Of a stretch of 64,000 nt of DNA, positions 1 to 8,103 are shown piece after piece. The notes under the pieces were generated by a model. The model did not search any database, was not told the DNA's origin, and saw only the letters and a list, made by a program, of their open reading frames with translations. Every line of letters begins with the position of its first letter. Within the stretch, counting starts at the first letter, position 1. Location: assembly GCF_900112065.1 (NCBI RefSeq), contig NZ_FOKE01000004.1, positions 434,001 through 498,000 on the forward strand, read 5' to 3'. Source of the stretch: Cohnella sp. OV330 (GTDB taxonomy: Bacteria > Bacillota > Bacilli > Paenibacillales > Paenibacillaceae). The position numbers and the translations under genes are program-made.

Positions 1-301
1 CAGGCCATCCAGCCTTGAAGGCTTGTTCCCAGCAGTCCGACACCGTCTCCCCGGTCCCGGACGCAAGGCGGGCGGACGCCTCCGCGAACAGCGCCGACAC
101 CGGCGCCGTTAACGCTGCGGCGATCCGGGCGAGCGCTCCCGGCAGCGGCGTCTGGCCGTAGCCGATCTCCGTCTCCAGCCGCTGGAGCGCATGGAGCAGC
201 TGACGGATCTGCTTGGGCCGCTGCGCGAACTTCGCGGCTTGCATGAAGCCGATCATCGTGCCCGCGAACAGAATGAGCGCCGCGCCCGCCAGCTTAAGCA
301 T
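1..301 (-). CDS. spoIIIAB: Stage III sporulation protein AB (partial, C-terminus outside window)
   Basis: About 100 codons are visible. The protein opens with a hydrophobic segment (LKLAGAALILFAGTMIGFM), followed by a basic, amphipathic stretch beginning AAKFAQRPKQIRQLLHALQR and the motif LETEIGYGQTPLP. That is the layout of SpoIIIAB, a membrane protein of the SpoIIIAA-AH complex in the mother-cell membrane that links mother cell and forespore. Its ATG overlaps the end of spoIIIAA by 8 bases, so the two are probably translationally coupled. The gene runs off the left edge. The assignment rests on this pattern and on its position directly after spoIIIAA. Confidence 0.88.
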   Translation of the reverse strand, partial: MLKLAGAALILFAGTMIGFMQAAKFAQRPKQIRQLLHALQRLETEIGYGQTPLPGALARIAAALTAPVSALFAEASARLASGTGETVSDCWEQAFKAGWP

Positions 302-1328
302 GGCGCACCCCGTCCCCGTTCGGCGACCGGATGACCGGCACGGACCGGCAGCCGGAAGACTTGCGCGCCTCCGCCTCCGCTTCGTCGGCGCCGACGACGC
401 GATGCCGCACGACGCCGCCGGACCGGGACAGCAGGACGTAGGCGCCGAACATGCCTTCGGCGGCGAGCTCAGCCAATACGGGCCTGGCGAACACGTCGCG
501 CAGGTCGAGCGCATGCGCGGTCGCCACGACCCGCACGCCGGCATGCAGCGCTTCCTTGAGCGCGTAGGCGTCCTCCGGCCGGCCGATCTCGTCGGCTACG
601 ACGACCTCCGGCGACATCGAACGCACCAGCATCATGAGACCCTCCGCTTTCGGACAAGCATCGAGCACGTCGGTGCGCGGACCGAGATCGAACGCCGGCA
701 CGCCTCGGTCGCAAGCCGCGATCTCGGAGCGCTCGTCCACGACGCCGACCTTGCGGCCGCCCCAGCGCTGCGCCTGCGGGTGGTACCACTGCCCCGCGCT
801 GATCGAGCGAGCCAGATCCCGCAGCAGCGTCGTCTTGCCTTGCTGCGGCGCGGATACGATCAGCGTATGCCTCACGGTCCGCGCGACCGGGTCCAGCAGC
901 TCTGGCAGCAATCCCGCCGCGCAGCCGGCGCGCGCCCTCGCGATCCGGATATTGAAGCTCGCGACGTCCCGCAGATGGCGCACATGTCCGCCCTCGAGCA
1001 CCGTGCGGCCCGCCAGGCCGATCCGGTGGCCGCCGGCCACGGTTACGTAGCCGCGCCTCAGTTCCTCTTCAACCGCGTACAACGAATGGTTAGTCACGCG
1101 TTCCAGCAATGCCCTGCAGTCTTCGCGAGTCGGGCGGTAGGCTTCGGCGCTGTCCGTCACGGCTTTCCCTTGCGGGCAAACGAATGCCGAGCCGCCTCCG
1201 AAGCCGATCTCAAGCGGTCTTCCTTCTCTGACGCGAATCTCCTCGAGCGACTGCAGCAGCGTCTCCGGCAGCTTTTCCAGCCGCCCCCGCAGACCGGCGG
1301 GGAACAGTTCCAGCAACGGCAGCGACAA
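294..1328 (-). CDS. spoIIIAA: Stage III sporulation protein AA, ATPase
   Basis: A 344-residue P-loop ATPase. The Walker A region is SAPQQGKTTLLRD and the Walker B region is VVVADEIG, as in the secretion-type ATPase SpoIIIAA, thought to energise the SpoIIIA-SpoIIQ channel during engulfment. An in-frame ATG exists at 1376, but a strong ribosome site (GGGGGAGG) sits just before the TTG at 1328. That TTG is taken as the start and gives a length closer to the family. It is followed by spoIIIAB with overlap. Sigma-E control is expected from the family; only a weak match to a sigma-E promoter is visible upstream. Confidence 0.93.
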   Translation of the reverse strand: MSLPLLELFPAGLRGRLEKLPETLLQSLEEIRVREGRPLEIGFGGGSAFVCPQGKAVTDSAEAYRPTREDCRALLERVTNHSLYAVEEELRRGYVTVAGGHRIGLAGRTVLEGGHVRHLRDVASFNIRIARARAGCAAGLLPELLDPVARTVRHTLIVSAPQQGKTTLLRDLARSISAGQWYHPQAQRWGGRKVGVVDERSEIAACDRGVPAFDLGPRTDVLDACPKAEGLMMLVRSMSPEVVVADEIGRPEDAYALKEALHAGVRVVATAHALDLRDVFARPVLAELAAEGMFGAYVLLSRSGGVVRHRVVGADEAEAEARKSSGCRSVPVIRSPNGDGVRHA

Positions 1329-1452
1329 TCGTCCTCCCCCTCTCCGGCGTAAGCAAGTTGTCCTTCGCTCTTCCATGCATATGCTTGGACGCTTCTCTTT
1401 TATGCTTGGGAAGTCTCTTTTTTCCGTTAATAGATTGGGGACCCCGATCCGC

Positions 1453-1716
1453 TTATTTTTTAAGGATGCCGATTAGCAGGCAAGCGACTCCCGCGCCGAT
1501 CCAGACTAATTTGACGGGAGAAAGCTTGTCCGACATGCCGACGAGGCCGATCGTCGTCGTGGAGATCAGAATCAGCGGTCCGACCAGCGCCAGCATCGCG
1601 TTTACGCTTAGCGCCTTGGTGACGTCGTTCAGCTTCAGCATGACCAGCGCGGCCGTCAATTCGATGCTCCCGGACAAAATCCGGAGCAGCGCCATGCTGA
1701 ATACGGATTTATCCAA
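1453..1716 (-). CDS. yqhV: YqhV family small membrane protein (DUF2619)
   Basis: An 87-residue protein made of three predicted membrane segments, near residues 5-27, 37-57 and 65-85. The start is TTG at 1716, preceded by a full AAAGGAGGTG ribosome site at 9 bases. In Bacillus subtilis yqhV lies directly before spoIIIAA, and the same order holds here. The sequence and length agree with the DUF2619 family. No function is known. The gene probably belongs to the sporulation block by position, although about 120 bases separate it from spoIIIAA. Confidence 0.85.
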   Translation of the reverse strand: MDKSVFSMALLRILSGSIELTAALVMLKLNDVTKALSVNAMLALVGPLILISTTTIGLVGMSDKLSPVKLVWIGAGVACLLIGILKK

Positions 1717-1824
1717 GCCGCTCTCACCTCCTTTCGCTCACTCGAATCATGTCCGTGGTATACGCTATGCGGCGGAGTCGGACAACTTGCCTATGTTCTC
1801 GAAAAATGAGAGATTCATTTGAAA

Positions 1825-1857
1825 AGCAAAAAAAGACCCGTCCGATCCCGGACGGGC
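1825..1857 (-). terminator. Rho-independent terminator of the coiled-coil gene
   Basis: On the minus strand, CCCGTCC / GGACGGG form a 7-bp stem with a 6-base loop, followed by a run of seven T. It sits 17 bases after the stop of the gene ending at 1874. Confidence 0.85.
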
Positions 1858-1873
1858 CTGTCATGTCTTGCTA

Positions 1874-2230
1874 CTATTTTGCTCGCTTTAACGCTCTGAT
1901 CTCCGTATCGTGCTCCAGCACGCGGAAGGCAAGCGCTTCGATCGCTTTCCCTTGCCTGGATTGCTCGGTCTGCAGCGAATCGAGGGCGATCGCGTGCTCC
2001 TTCTGAACGTCCATCACCTTCGATAACCGTTCGTTTGTGTCCATGACTGCGGACGCGACTTGATTCAACGTTGTCTCGATCACGTCGAATCGCCGATCCA
2101 TGCCGTCCAGACGCTGATCGATCGCGTCAAACCGCCGATCCATCCCGTCCAGCCGTTGATCGATGCCGTCCAACCGCCGGGACATCCCTTTCAACTCTAC
2201 CAAAATCGTATCCAGCACCTGCTCGCTCAA
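1874..2230 (-). CDS. Coiled-coil protein with 14-residue repeats, function unknown
   Basis: A 118-residue hydrophilic protein. Residues ~15-50 hold near-perfect tandem repeats of the type LDGMDRRFDAIDQR, with a 14-residue period (two heptads). This predicts a left-handed coiled coil. The rest is also helical and charged, ending ALKRAK. The start is set at TTG 2230 because AAGGAGG lies 7 bases upstream; an ATG 45 bases earlier has no ribosome site. There is no signal peptide or membrane segment. I do not recognise a characterised family. The repeats make the DNA tandemly repetitive with a 42-bp period. Confidence 0.7.
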   Translation of the reverse strand: MSEQVLDTILVELKGMSRRLDGIDQRLDGMDRRFDAIDQRLDGMDRRFDVIETTLNQVASAVMDTNERLSKVMDVQKEHAIALDSLQTEQSRQGKAIEALAFRVLEHDTEIRALKRAK

Positions 2231-2326
2231 ACTCGCTTCCTCCTTCAAAGGATAATACCGCCGACGACAAAACAAATCGTAATTCGACAGGCATGACCTC
2301 CATGGGGTCGGAAGGAGGCAGGGACC

Positions 2327-2349
2327 TTTGCTAAATAAAGATTAGCAAA
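2327..2349. repeat. 8-bp perfect inverted repeat downstream of aspartokinase
   Basis: TTTGCTAA and TTAGCAAA flank a 7-base loop in an AT-rich gap between aspartokinase and the coiled-coil gene. There is no clean T run, so it is at best a weak terminator. A second, looser hairpin (ACGCTAA / TTAGCGT) overlaps the aspartokinase stop codon. Confidence 0.4.
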
Positions 2350-2402
2350 AGCGCTATAAATATCCAATAATAACTTAAAACGCTAAAAAATCATTGACAA
2401 AC

Positions 2403-3656
2403 TTAGCGTCTGTCCTGCGGTCCGCCCACGAAAGCCGCGTCCGCCGTATCCAGACCGTACGCGGTGTGAAGCGCGCGCACGACTTCGTTCAAAGGCTCGG
2501 CCGCGATGACGCAGGAGCACTTGATCTCGGACGTGCTGACCATCTTGATGCTGACGCCCGCTCTCGAGATCACGTCGAACATCTTGGCGGCTACGCCAGG
2601 GTTCGACACCATGCCTGCGCCGACGATGGATACTTTAACGAGGTTTTCTTCGTAGGTCGCCTCGTCGTAAGGCACCTCTCCGCGCACGCGTTCGATGACG
2701 CCGAGCGCGCGCGCGCGATCCGCCAGGGACACGGTAAACGAAAAGTCCGCCTTGCCGTCCGAAATGCCGCTTTGCACGATGATGTCGACGTCGATCGACT
2801 CGTAGGCGAGCGCGCCGAAGATTTTTGCCAATACGCCCGGGATATCCGCCACGCCTACGATGCTGATGCGGGCTACATTTTTATCAAAAGCGATGCCGCT
2901 TACGACGACGCCTTGTTCCATTGCCGCTTCCTCCCTCACGAGCGTTCCTTCATTCTGGGTAAAGCTCGAACGCACCACGAGATGAACGTTGTAGTGCTTC
3001 GCGTATTCGACCGCGCGGGGGTGCAGCACCGCCGCGCCAAGATGGGCAAGCTCGAGCATCTCGTCGTACGAGATGACGTCCAGCTTTCGCGCGTTCTTCA
3101 CGACGCGGGGATCGGTGGAATAAATGCCGTCCACGTCTGTATAAATCTCGCACACGTCGGCTTTGATCGCAGCCGCGAGCGCGACCGCCGTCGTATCGGA
3201 GCCGCCGCGTCCGAGCGTCGTGATCTCGCCGTCTTCCGTCATGCCCTGGAAGCCCGCGACGATCGCGATCGCCCCGCCGTCCAGCGCAGCGTGAAGCCGA
3301 GTCGGCGCTATCTCGGATATTCTTGCTTTTCCGTGTACTGATTCCGTCACGATGCCGGCTTGCCAGCCCGTGAACGATTTGGCTTCATGGCCGAGTTTAT
3401 GAATAGTCATCGCGAGCAGCGCGACCGAGATCTGCTCGCCGGTCGTCAGCAGCATATCCATCTCCCTGGACGGGGGATTGTCGGTTAATTCCTTGGACTT
3501 GTCGATCAGATCGTCGGTCGTATCGCCCATGGCGGACACGACGACGACGACGCGATGGCCTTGCAGCTTTTTGTCGATAATCCGCTGGGCCACGCGCTGC
3601 ATCCGCTCAGAGGTCCCGACGGAACTGCCGCCGAATTTCATCACGATTAAGGACAA
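2403..3656 (-). CDS. lysC: Aspartokinase with C-terminal ACT domains
   Basis: A 417-residue monofunctional aspartate kinase, which phosphorylates aspartate in the first step to lysine, threonine, methionine and diaminopimelate. The N-terminal kinase motif KFGGSSVGT is present, with GRGGSDTTAVALA further on, and two ACT domains fill residues ~265-410. The start is TTG 3656 (protein MSLIVMKFGG, as in Bacillus aspartokinase II), placed 9 bases after AGGAG. Upstream lies a short leader of about 35 bases with an extended -10 promoter. There is no room for a lysine riboswitch. The gene stands alone between efp and yqhV, where Bacillus subtilis has none. Confidence 0.93.
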   Translation of the reverse strand: MSLIVMKFGGSSVGTSERMQRVAQRIIDKKLQGHRVVVVVSAMGDTTDDLIDKSKELTDNPPSREMDMLLTTGEQISVALLAMTIHKLGHEAKSFTGWQAGIVTESVHGKARISEIAPTRLHAALDGGAIAIVAGFQGMTEDGEITTLGRGGSDTTAVALAAAIKADVCEIYTDVDGIYSTDPRVVKNARKLDVISYDEMLELAHLGAAVLHPRAVEYAKHYNVHLVVRSSFTQNEGTLVREEAAMEQGVVVSGIAFDKNVARISIVGVADIPGVLAKIFGALAYESIDVDIIVQSGISDGKADFSFTVSLADRARALGVIERVRGEVPYDEATYEENLVKVSIVGAGMVSNPGVAAKMFDVISRAGVSIKMVSTSEIKCSCVIAAEPLNEVVRALHTAYGLDTADAAFVGGPQDRR

Positions 3657-3697
3657 CGCGGTTCCACTCCTCATCTACACTGTGCATACAGCAATAT

Positions 3698-3706
3698 ATT
3701 ATAGCA
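3698..3706 (-). promoter_or_regulatory. Extended -10 promoter of aspartokinase
   Basis: The minus strand reads TGCTATAAT, a perfect -10 with the TGn extension. It lies about 42 bases before the TTG start. The -35 region is poor, which is usual for extended -10 promoters. Confidence 0.65.
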
Positions 3707-3727
3707 TAAGCCCAGCGGCCCAGAAAC

Positions 3728-3767
3728 GAAAAAAAAATCCTCCGGTCCCGAAGGGAACGCGGAGGAT
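3728..3767 (-). terminator. Terminator after efp
   Basis: On the minus strand ATCCTCC / GGAGGAT form a stem, the enclosed bases can extend the pairing, and a run of nine T follows. It lies just past the efp stop and separates efp from aspartokinase. Confidence 0.9.
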
Positions 3768-3778
3768 CGAGGTCGAAA

Positions 3779-4336
3779 TTAGGCGCGGGAGATATACTTG
3801 CCTTCTGTCGTATTGATGAGCAGTACGTCGCCTTCGTTGATGAAGAGGGGTACCTGCACGTTGTGGCCGGTCTCGAGCTTCGCGTTTTTCGTTGCGCCCG
3901 TGGCCGTATTGCCCTTGATGCCCGGCTCGGTCTCGACGACCTTCAGGTCGACGTTGTTCGGCAGGTTGATGCCGAGAATCTCGCCTTGGTAGCTGGTGAT
4001 GTTGACGGTCATGTTTTCCTTGAGGAAGTTGATCTCCCATTCGAGCTGCTTCTTGTCCAGGTTGAACTGGTCGTAAGTCTCGTTGTCCATGAACGTGTAC
4101 TCGCTGCCGGAGTTGTACAGGTATTGCACGGCGCGGTTTTCGATATGGGCGCGAACGACGTTCTCGCCGGCGCGGAACGTTTTCTCGATGACGTTGCCGT
4201 TGCGCAGGTTCTTCAGCTTGGAGCGGACGAACGCGGCGCCCTTGCCCGGCTTGACGTGCTGGAAGTCGATGACGGTGCATAGATCGTTGTCCACTTCAAT
4301 GGTAAGGCCTGTCTTAAAATCGTTAACGGAAATCAC
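3779..4336 (-). CDS. efp: Elongation factor P
   Basis: At 185 residues this has the standard EF-P length. The tip loop reads HVKPGKG, with Lys32 at the position that is modified or rests near the peptidyl-transferase centre. It ends ISRA, preceded by the family's C-terminal domain. EF-P rescues ribosomes stalled at proline runs. The start is GTG 4336, 10 bases after AGGAGG. It follows yqhT by 32 bases in the conserved order aroQ-yqhT-efp, so it is probably co-transcribed with them. Confidence 0.97.
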   Translation of the reverse strand: MISVNDFKTGLTIEVDNDLCTVIDFQHVKPGKGAAFVRSKLKNLRNGNVIEKTFRAGENVVRAHIENRAVQYLYNSGSEYTFMDNETYDQFNLDKKQLEWEINFLKENMTVNITSYQGEILGINLPNNVDLKVVETEPGIKGNTATGATKNAKLETGHNVQVPLFINEGDVLLINTTEGKYISRA

Positions 4337-4368
4337 TGCTAAATTCCCTCCTGTAGGAACGTGGCTCC

Positions 4369-5448
4369 CTATTCCAGAACGATCAGTTCTTTCGGGGAAC
4401 GCGTAAGTATTTTAATCCCGTCATCCGTCAGAACGACGTCGTCTTCGATCCGTACGCCGCCGAAGCCCGGAACGTAAATACCCGGTTCGACCGTGACGAC
4501 ATGACCCGGGAGTAAAATCGTATCCGGCGCCGAATAGCTGAGCCGCGGCTCTTCGTGAATCTCGAGCCCGATCCCGTGACCGGTGCTATGGCCGTATTGA
4601 TCACCATAACCATACCGCGTGATGATATCTCTCGTCAAGGCGTCGCCTTCCCGTCCGGACATTCCCGGCTTCAGGTGCGCGAGCGCGTGCAGCTGGGCTT
4701 CGAGCACGATGCCGTAGATCTCTTTGTGACGATCCGTCGCCGGACCGACGACGACCGTCCGGGTCAGATCCGAGCAGTAGCCTTTGTAGTATGCGCCGAA
4801 ATCGAGCGTGACGAATTCGCCGGTCCCGATCACCCGGTCGCTCGCCACCCCGTGCGGCATCGCGGAGCGCTCGCCCGAAGCGACGATCGTATCGAACGAC
4901 GTGCCCGAGGCGCCCAGTTTCCTCATATAGAACTCCATCTCCAAGGCAATGTCGGATTCCTTCGCCCCCGGCTTGAGGAAGCCGAGAATATGCGAAAAGG
5001 TCCGGTCTGCGACGTCGGCGGCTTCCTGAATGACCGCTAGCTCCGATGCGTCCTTTACGGCCCGAAGCTTCTCCAGCGCCTTGCCCGCGGGCACGAGCTC
5101 GACCGGCGACAGCCGCTCCTTCAACATCGCGTATTGCGCGTAGCTGACCGTGCCGTCCTCGAACAACAGCCGCTGGACGCCGGCGCCGCGCAGAAGCTCC
5201 GCGACCCGATCGTGATAGCCCGTCGGCGGGTGCTCCGCGACTTCGACGCCTTCGGCTTGGGCATTCGCTTGCTCCGTATAACGGAAATCCGTAAACAGTA
5301 CGGCGCTTCCGGCCGTCACCAGCACGACGCCGGCCGTGCCGGTGAACCCTGTCAGATAACGACGATTGTGTCCGCTCGTTACGAGCATGGCATCCCCGCC
5401 AAGCCCCGCCATCTCGCCTCTTAATCTTGCGATTCTAGCTTCGCTCAT
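4369..5448 (-). CDS. yqhT: Xaa-Pro aminopeptidase, M24 family (YqhT type)
   Basis: A 359-residue metallopeptidase with the creatinase-type N-terminal domain and a pita-bread catalytic domain. Metal ligands are visible in [18 protein letters not shown] (two Asp), [13 protein letters not shown] (His), VEPGIYVPG (Glu) and VRIEDDVVL (Glu). It removes N-terminal residues that precede proline. The start is ATG 5448, 9 bases after GAGGAGG; an open frame extends further upstream but into aroQ. The gene lies between aroQ and efp as in Bacillus subtilis. A cytoplasmic location is inferred from the absence of a signal peptide. Confidence 0.94.
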   Translation of the reverse strand: MSEARIARLRGEMAGLGGDAMLVTSGHNRRYLTGFTGTAGVVLVTAGSAVLFTDFRYTEQANAQAEGVEVAEHPPTGYHDRVAELLRGAGVQRLLFEDGTVSYAQYAMLKERLSPVELVPAGKALEKLRAVKDASELAVIQEAADVADRTFSHILGFLKPGAKESDIALEMEFYMRKLGASGTSFDTIVASGERSAMPHGVASDRVIGTGEFVTLDFGAYYKGYCSDLTRTVVVGPATDRHKEIYGIVLEAQLHALAHLKPGMSGREGDALTRDIITRYGYGDQYGHSTGHGIGLEIHEEPRLSYSAPDTILLPGHVVTVEPGIYVPGFGGVRIEDDVVLTDDGIKILTRSPKELIVLE

Positions 5449-5474
5449 TAATCGCACCTCCTCTTCCTTTAAAA

Positions 5475-5924
5475 CTACGGGCGAGCCGGCTGCCGGAGAT
5501 GCCGCAGCAGCGCGAGCAGGCCAAGCTCGTAGCCGTACGCGCCGAAGCCGGCGATCTGGCCGACGCACACCGGCGCGAGCATCGACGTATGCCTGAAAGA
5601 CTCGCGCTTATGTATGTTCGACAAGTGGACTTCGACGGTCGGGAGACCGACGGACGCGATCCCGTCGCGAAGCGCGATGCTCGTGTGCGTGTAAGCGCCG
5701 GGATTGATCAATATGCCGTCGTGCCGACCGAAGGCGGCATGCATCTCGTCCAGCAATCCGCCCTCGTGATTCGATTGATAAAAGAAAAGAGCAGCCCCTT
5801 CGCGCTCGGCCGCCTCTCTCAGATTCCGCTCGATGTCCGATAGCGTTGCGGTGCCGTACACCCCCGGCTCTCTGACGCCGAGCATATTCAGGTTCGGTCC
5901 GTTCAGAACCAAGATACTGGGCAA
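5475..5924 (-). CDS. aroQ: 3-dehydroquinate dehydratase, type II
   Basis: A 149-residue type II dehydroquinase of the shikimate pathway. The motifs [17 protein letters not shown] (active-site Arg and Tyr on the flexible lid), NPGAYTHTS (catalytic His) and [10 protein letters not shown] are intact. The start is TTG 5924, eight bases after AAGGAG. This gives the usual family length, whereas the upstream ATG would add 13 unusual residues. It is the third gene in the yqhR-aroQ-yqhT-efp order. Confidence 0.95.
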   Translation of the reverse strand: MPSILVLNGPNLNMLGVREPGVYGTATLSDIERNLREAAEREGAALFFYQSNHEGGLLDEMHAAFGRHDGILINPGAYTHTSIALRDGIASVGLPTVEVHLSNIHKRESFRHTSMLAPVCVGQIAGFGAYGYELGLLALLRHLRQPARP

Positions 5925-6025
5925 GTCCGGCACTCCTTCCTTGATTTTCAGCGATAAATTCATCAGTCATTGTATCACAACGGCCCAAGGAGGTGCCACA
6001 CGCGATCCTCGCGTTCAGCCGTCCG

Positions 6026-6565
6026 TCAAGCGGGCTCGGGATCGCTTGAGCGGCCGCCTTCTTCGCCGTTCGCCCGATTCGGCTCGCGCGCGGACTCGTT
6101 GTGGTATTCGAAAGCGAACGAATAGCCGATAAAGAGGCCCCACAGCAAGTACAAGGCGCCTTCCGTAAACATGCTGCCGAGACCGATTTCTTTATATGCA
6201 GGCACGGCGCCCGTCTTCGGTCCGATCCAGAAAAACAAAAGCACCCACCAGGCGGCGCCGAAAAACAAGCCGGGCCACGGTCCCCGAAGCTTGCCTAGGA
6301 TCAACCAATATAAATAGGCGGCAACGATGGACATGACGACAAACATCGCCAAACCTACGCAATGCCACGCGATCGTGTCCAGGCTCTCCCGCTTGACGAA
6401 CGGATCTGCCAAAAAAGCCTGCGGCACCTTGGTGAAATTCATCGCGACCGTCAGCCACCGGAGCGAACCCCAGATCAGTCCGGCGAACAAGCCGAGCGTC
6501 AGGCAATAAACGGCGGGGTGCTTCGTTCTCCCCGTACCCGCGCTTTTGTTTTCCGTTTGTTCCAT
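6026..6565 (-). CDS. yqhR: YqhR-type conserved membrane protein
   Basis: A 179-residue protein with four predicted membrane segments (about residues 22-40, 65-90, 100-120 and 135-155) and charged tails. The start ATG 6565 follows GGATGG; an upstream ATG lacks a site. Its position between divergent yqhQ and aroQ matches yqhR of Bacillus subtilis, and the motif GLFAGLIWGSLRW fits that family. Function is unknown. Confidence 0.78.
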   Translation of the reverse strand: MEQTENKSAGTGRTKHPAVYCLTLGLFAGLIWGSLRWLTVAMNFTKVPQAFLADPFVKRESLDTIAWHCVGLAMFVVMSIVAAYLYWLILGKLRGPWPGLFFGAAWWVLLFFWIGPKTGAVPAYKEIGLGSMFTEGALYLLWGLFIGYSFAFEYHNESAREPNRANGEEGGRSSDPEPA

Positions 6566-6728
6566 CTTTTTCGCACCATCCTTTCGGAAGCTCCCGCTTG
6601 TCGGCATAGTATGGGCTTCATGTCATGGGGCTAGTCGCTTCGCGGCCGGACCATGTAGCATTGCAGGCCCTTATCCTGTAAAATAAGAAGATACTCGAAG
6701 CCTTCAGCTTCAAGAGATTCGTCGAGAG

Positions 6729-7688
6729 ATGGTGAATGGTTTGGCAGAACAACCGACCTCCATATACGGGGGACAAGCGGTGATAGAAGGCGTCATGTTC
6801 GCCGGACGGAACGTCCACGTGACCGCGGTGCGGCGCAAGAACCAAGAAATTGCTTTTTTTGAAGTTCCCCGCAAGCAGCAGCAGAGCCAGGCGCTCAAGG
6901 TGCTGAAGCGGATCCCTTTTATTCGGGGCATCGTCGGCATCGTCGAGTCCTCGGCCAAAGGCTCTCAGCACTTGAACTTCTCGGCCGAAGCGTACGCGGA
7001 GGACGAAACGCAGCCGGAAGCGGCCGAAAAGCCGAAGGAAAAAGAAAAATGGAGCCTGTCCATGGTGCTCGGAGTGGCCGTCGTAGGCGTGCTGTCATTC
7101 GTCTTCGGCAAGCTGGTATTCACGACCGTCCCCGCCCTGCTCGAAGGCTTTCTGTTCGAAAACGTATTTAGCAGCATGATCCTGCATAACCTGTTGGAAG
7201 GCGTCATCAAGATCGCGTTGTTGCTCTTTTATCTCTGGTTCATATCAAAGACGCCTTTGATCAAGCGCCTGTTCCAGTATCATGGCGCCGAGCACAAGGT
7301 GATCAGCGCCTACGAAGCAGGCGTCGAGCTGACGGTCGAAAACGTTCAGCGGTTCACGCGACTTCATTATCGCTGCGGCAGCAGCTTTCTCGTGTTCACG
7401 GTCATCGTCGGCGTCGTGCTGTACTCGTTCCCGATTTTCCATTGGGACACGATATGGGAACGCGTATGGATTCGGATCGCTTTGCTCCCCGTCGTCATCG
7501 GCATTTCTTACGAGGTGCTTCGCTTGACGAACGCGGCTCGCGATATCCCGGGGCTGCGCGTGCTCGGGTACCCGGGACTGTGGCTTCAATTGTTGACGAC
7601 CAAAGAACCGAATGACGATCAGGTAGCCGTTTCCATCGCTTCGTTCAATCGCATGCGGGAGCTCGACCGCGAGATTCGGCCCGTATAA
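6729..7688 (+). CDS. yqhQ: YqhQ family membrane protein (DUF1385)
   Basis: A 319-residue DUF1385 protein. The conserved opening YGGQAVIEGVMF is present. Hydrophobic stretches near residues 115-140, 150-180 and 215-250 surround the motif QYHGAEHKVISAYE, whose histidines and glutamates suggested a metal site to earlier annotators. The biochemical role is not established. It diverges from yqhR across 160 bases and is followed 26 bases later by a small membrane protein gene. The start has only a weak ribosome site. Confidence 0.9.
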   Translation: MVNGLAEQPTSIYGGQAVIEGVMFAGRNVHVTAVRRKNQEIAFFEVPRKQQQSQALKVLKRIPFIRGIVGIVESSAKGSQHLNFSAEAYAEDETQPEAAEKPKEKEKWSLSMVLGVAVVGVLSFVFGKLVFTTVPALLEGFLFENVFSSMILHNLLEGVIKIALLLFYLWFISKTPLIKRLFQYHGAEHKVISAYEAGVELTVENVQRFTRLHYRCGSSFLVFTVIVGVVLYSFPIFHWDTIWERVWIRIALLPVVIGISYEVLRLTNAARDIPGLRVLGYPGLWLQLLTTKEPNDDQVAVSIASFNRMRELDREIRPV

Positions 7689-7714
7689 TTCAATTTCAAC
7701 GGGAGGGACGCTCA

Positions 7715-8041
7715 TTGCGCAAACGCAACCGAATGCCAACTTGGTTTGTCGTCGTCCTGGCGTTAGTCGCCATCGGAATCGCGTCCAGCATCTTGAACGG
7801 CGGCCAAGCGCTCATCATTCCCGTCGTCCTCATCGCGATCGTATGGATCTTGTACAAGTTTCCGCCGAACCGCTGGGCTCGCGGAGGAGCGCCTCGCTCG
7901 GACTATCAGCGCGCGGCGGCGCAGAGCAAGAAGCGCCAGCAAGCCAAGGAAACCGCCGCCAAGCCGCGCCGCAGCCCCTCGCCTTTCCGCGTCATCGAAG
8001 GCAGCAAGGGACGCGACGACGAGCCGCCGACCTATCATTGA
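7715..8041 (+). CDS. Small membrane protein at the yqhP position
   Basis: A 108-residue protein with two closely spaced membrane segments (about residues 8-26 and 30-47) and a basic, alanine-rich tail carrying the repeats KKRQQAKE and KPRRSPSPF. The start is TTG 7715, with GGGAGG 8-9 bases before it. In Bacillus subtilis yqhP sits between yqhO and yqhQ, and this gene holds the same place. Sequence similarity to YqhP cannot be confirmed by eye, so the symbol is left blank. Confidence 0.72.
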   Translation: MRKRNRMPTWFVVVLALVAIGIASSILNGGQALIIPVVLIAIVWILYKFPPNRWARGGAPRSDYQRAAAQSKKRQQAKETAAKPRRSPSPFRVIEGSKGRDDEPPTYH

Positions 8042-8067
8042 TCGACCGTTTTAACGACGCGCCGCGC

Positions 8068-8103
8068 AAAAAGGATTGAGGCTCCCGCCTCAATCCTTTT
8101 TAT
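8068..8103. terminator. Bidirectional terminator between convergent genes
   Basis: AAGGATTGAGGC and GCCTCAATCCTT form a perfect 12-bp stem with a short loop, with A before and T after. The yqhO-type gene, reading leftwards, ends inside the hairpin, so its stop codon lies in the stem. Confidence 0.9.

Noticed and set aside
3657-3778. Lysine riboswitch before aspartokinase
   Set aside because: Only about 35 bases of leader lie between the promoter and the start, too short for an L-box.
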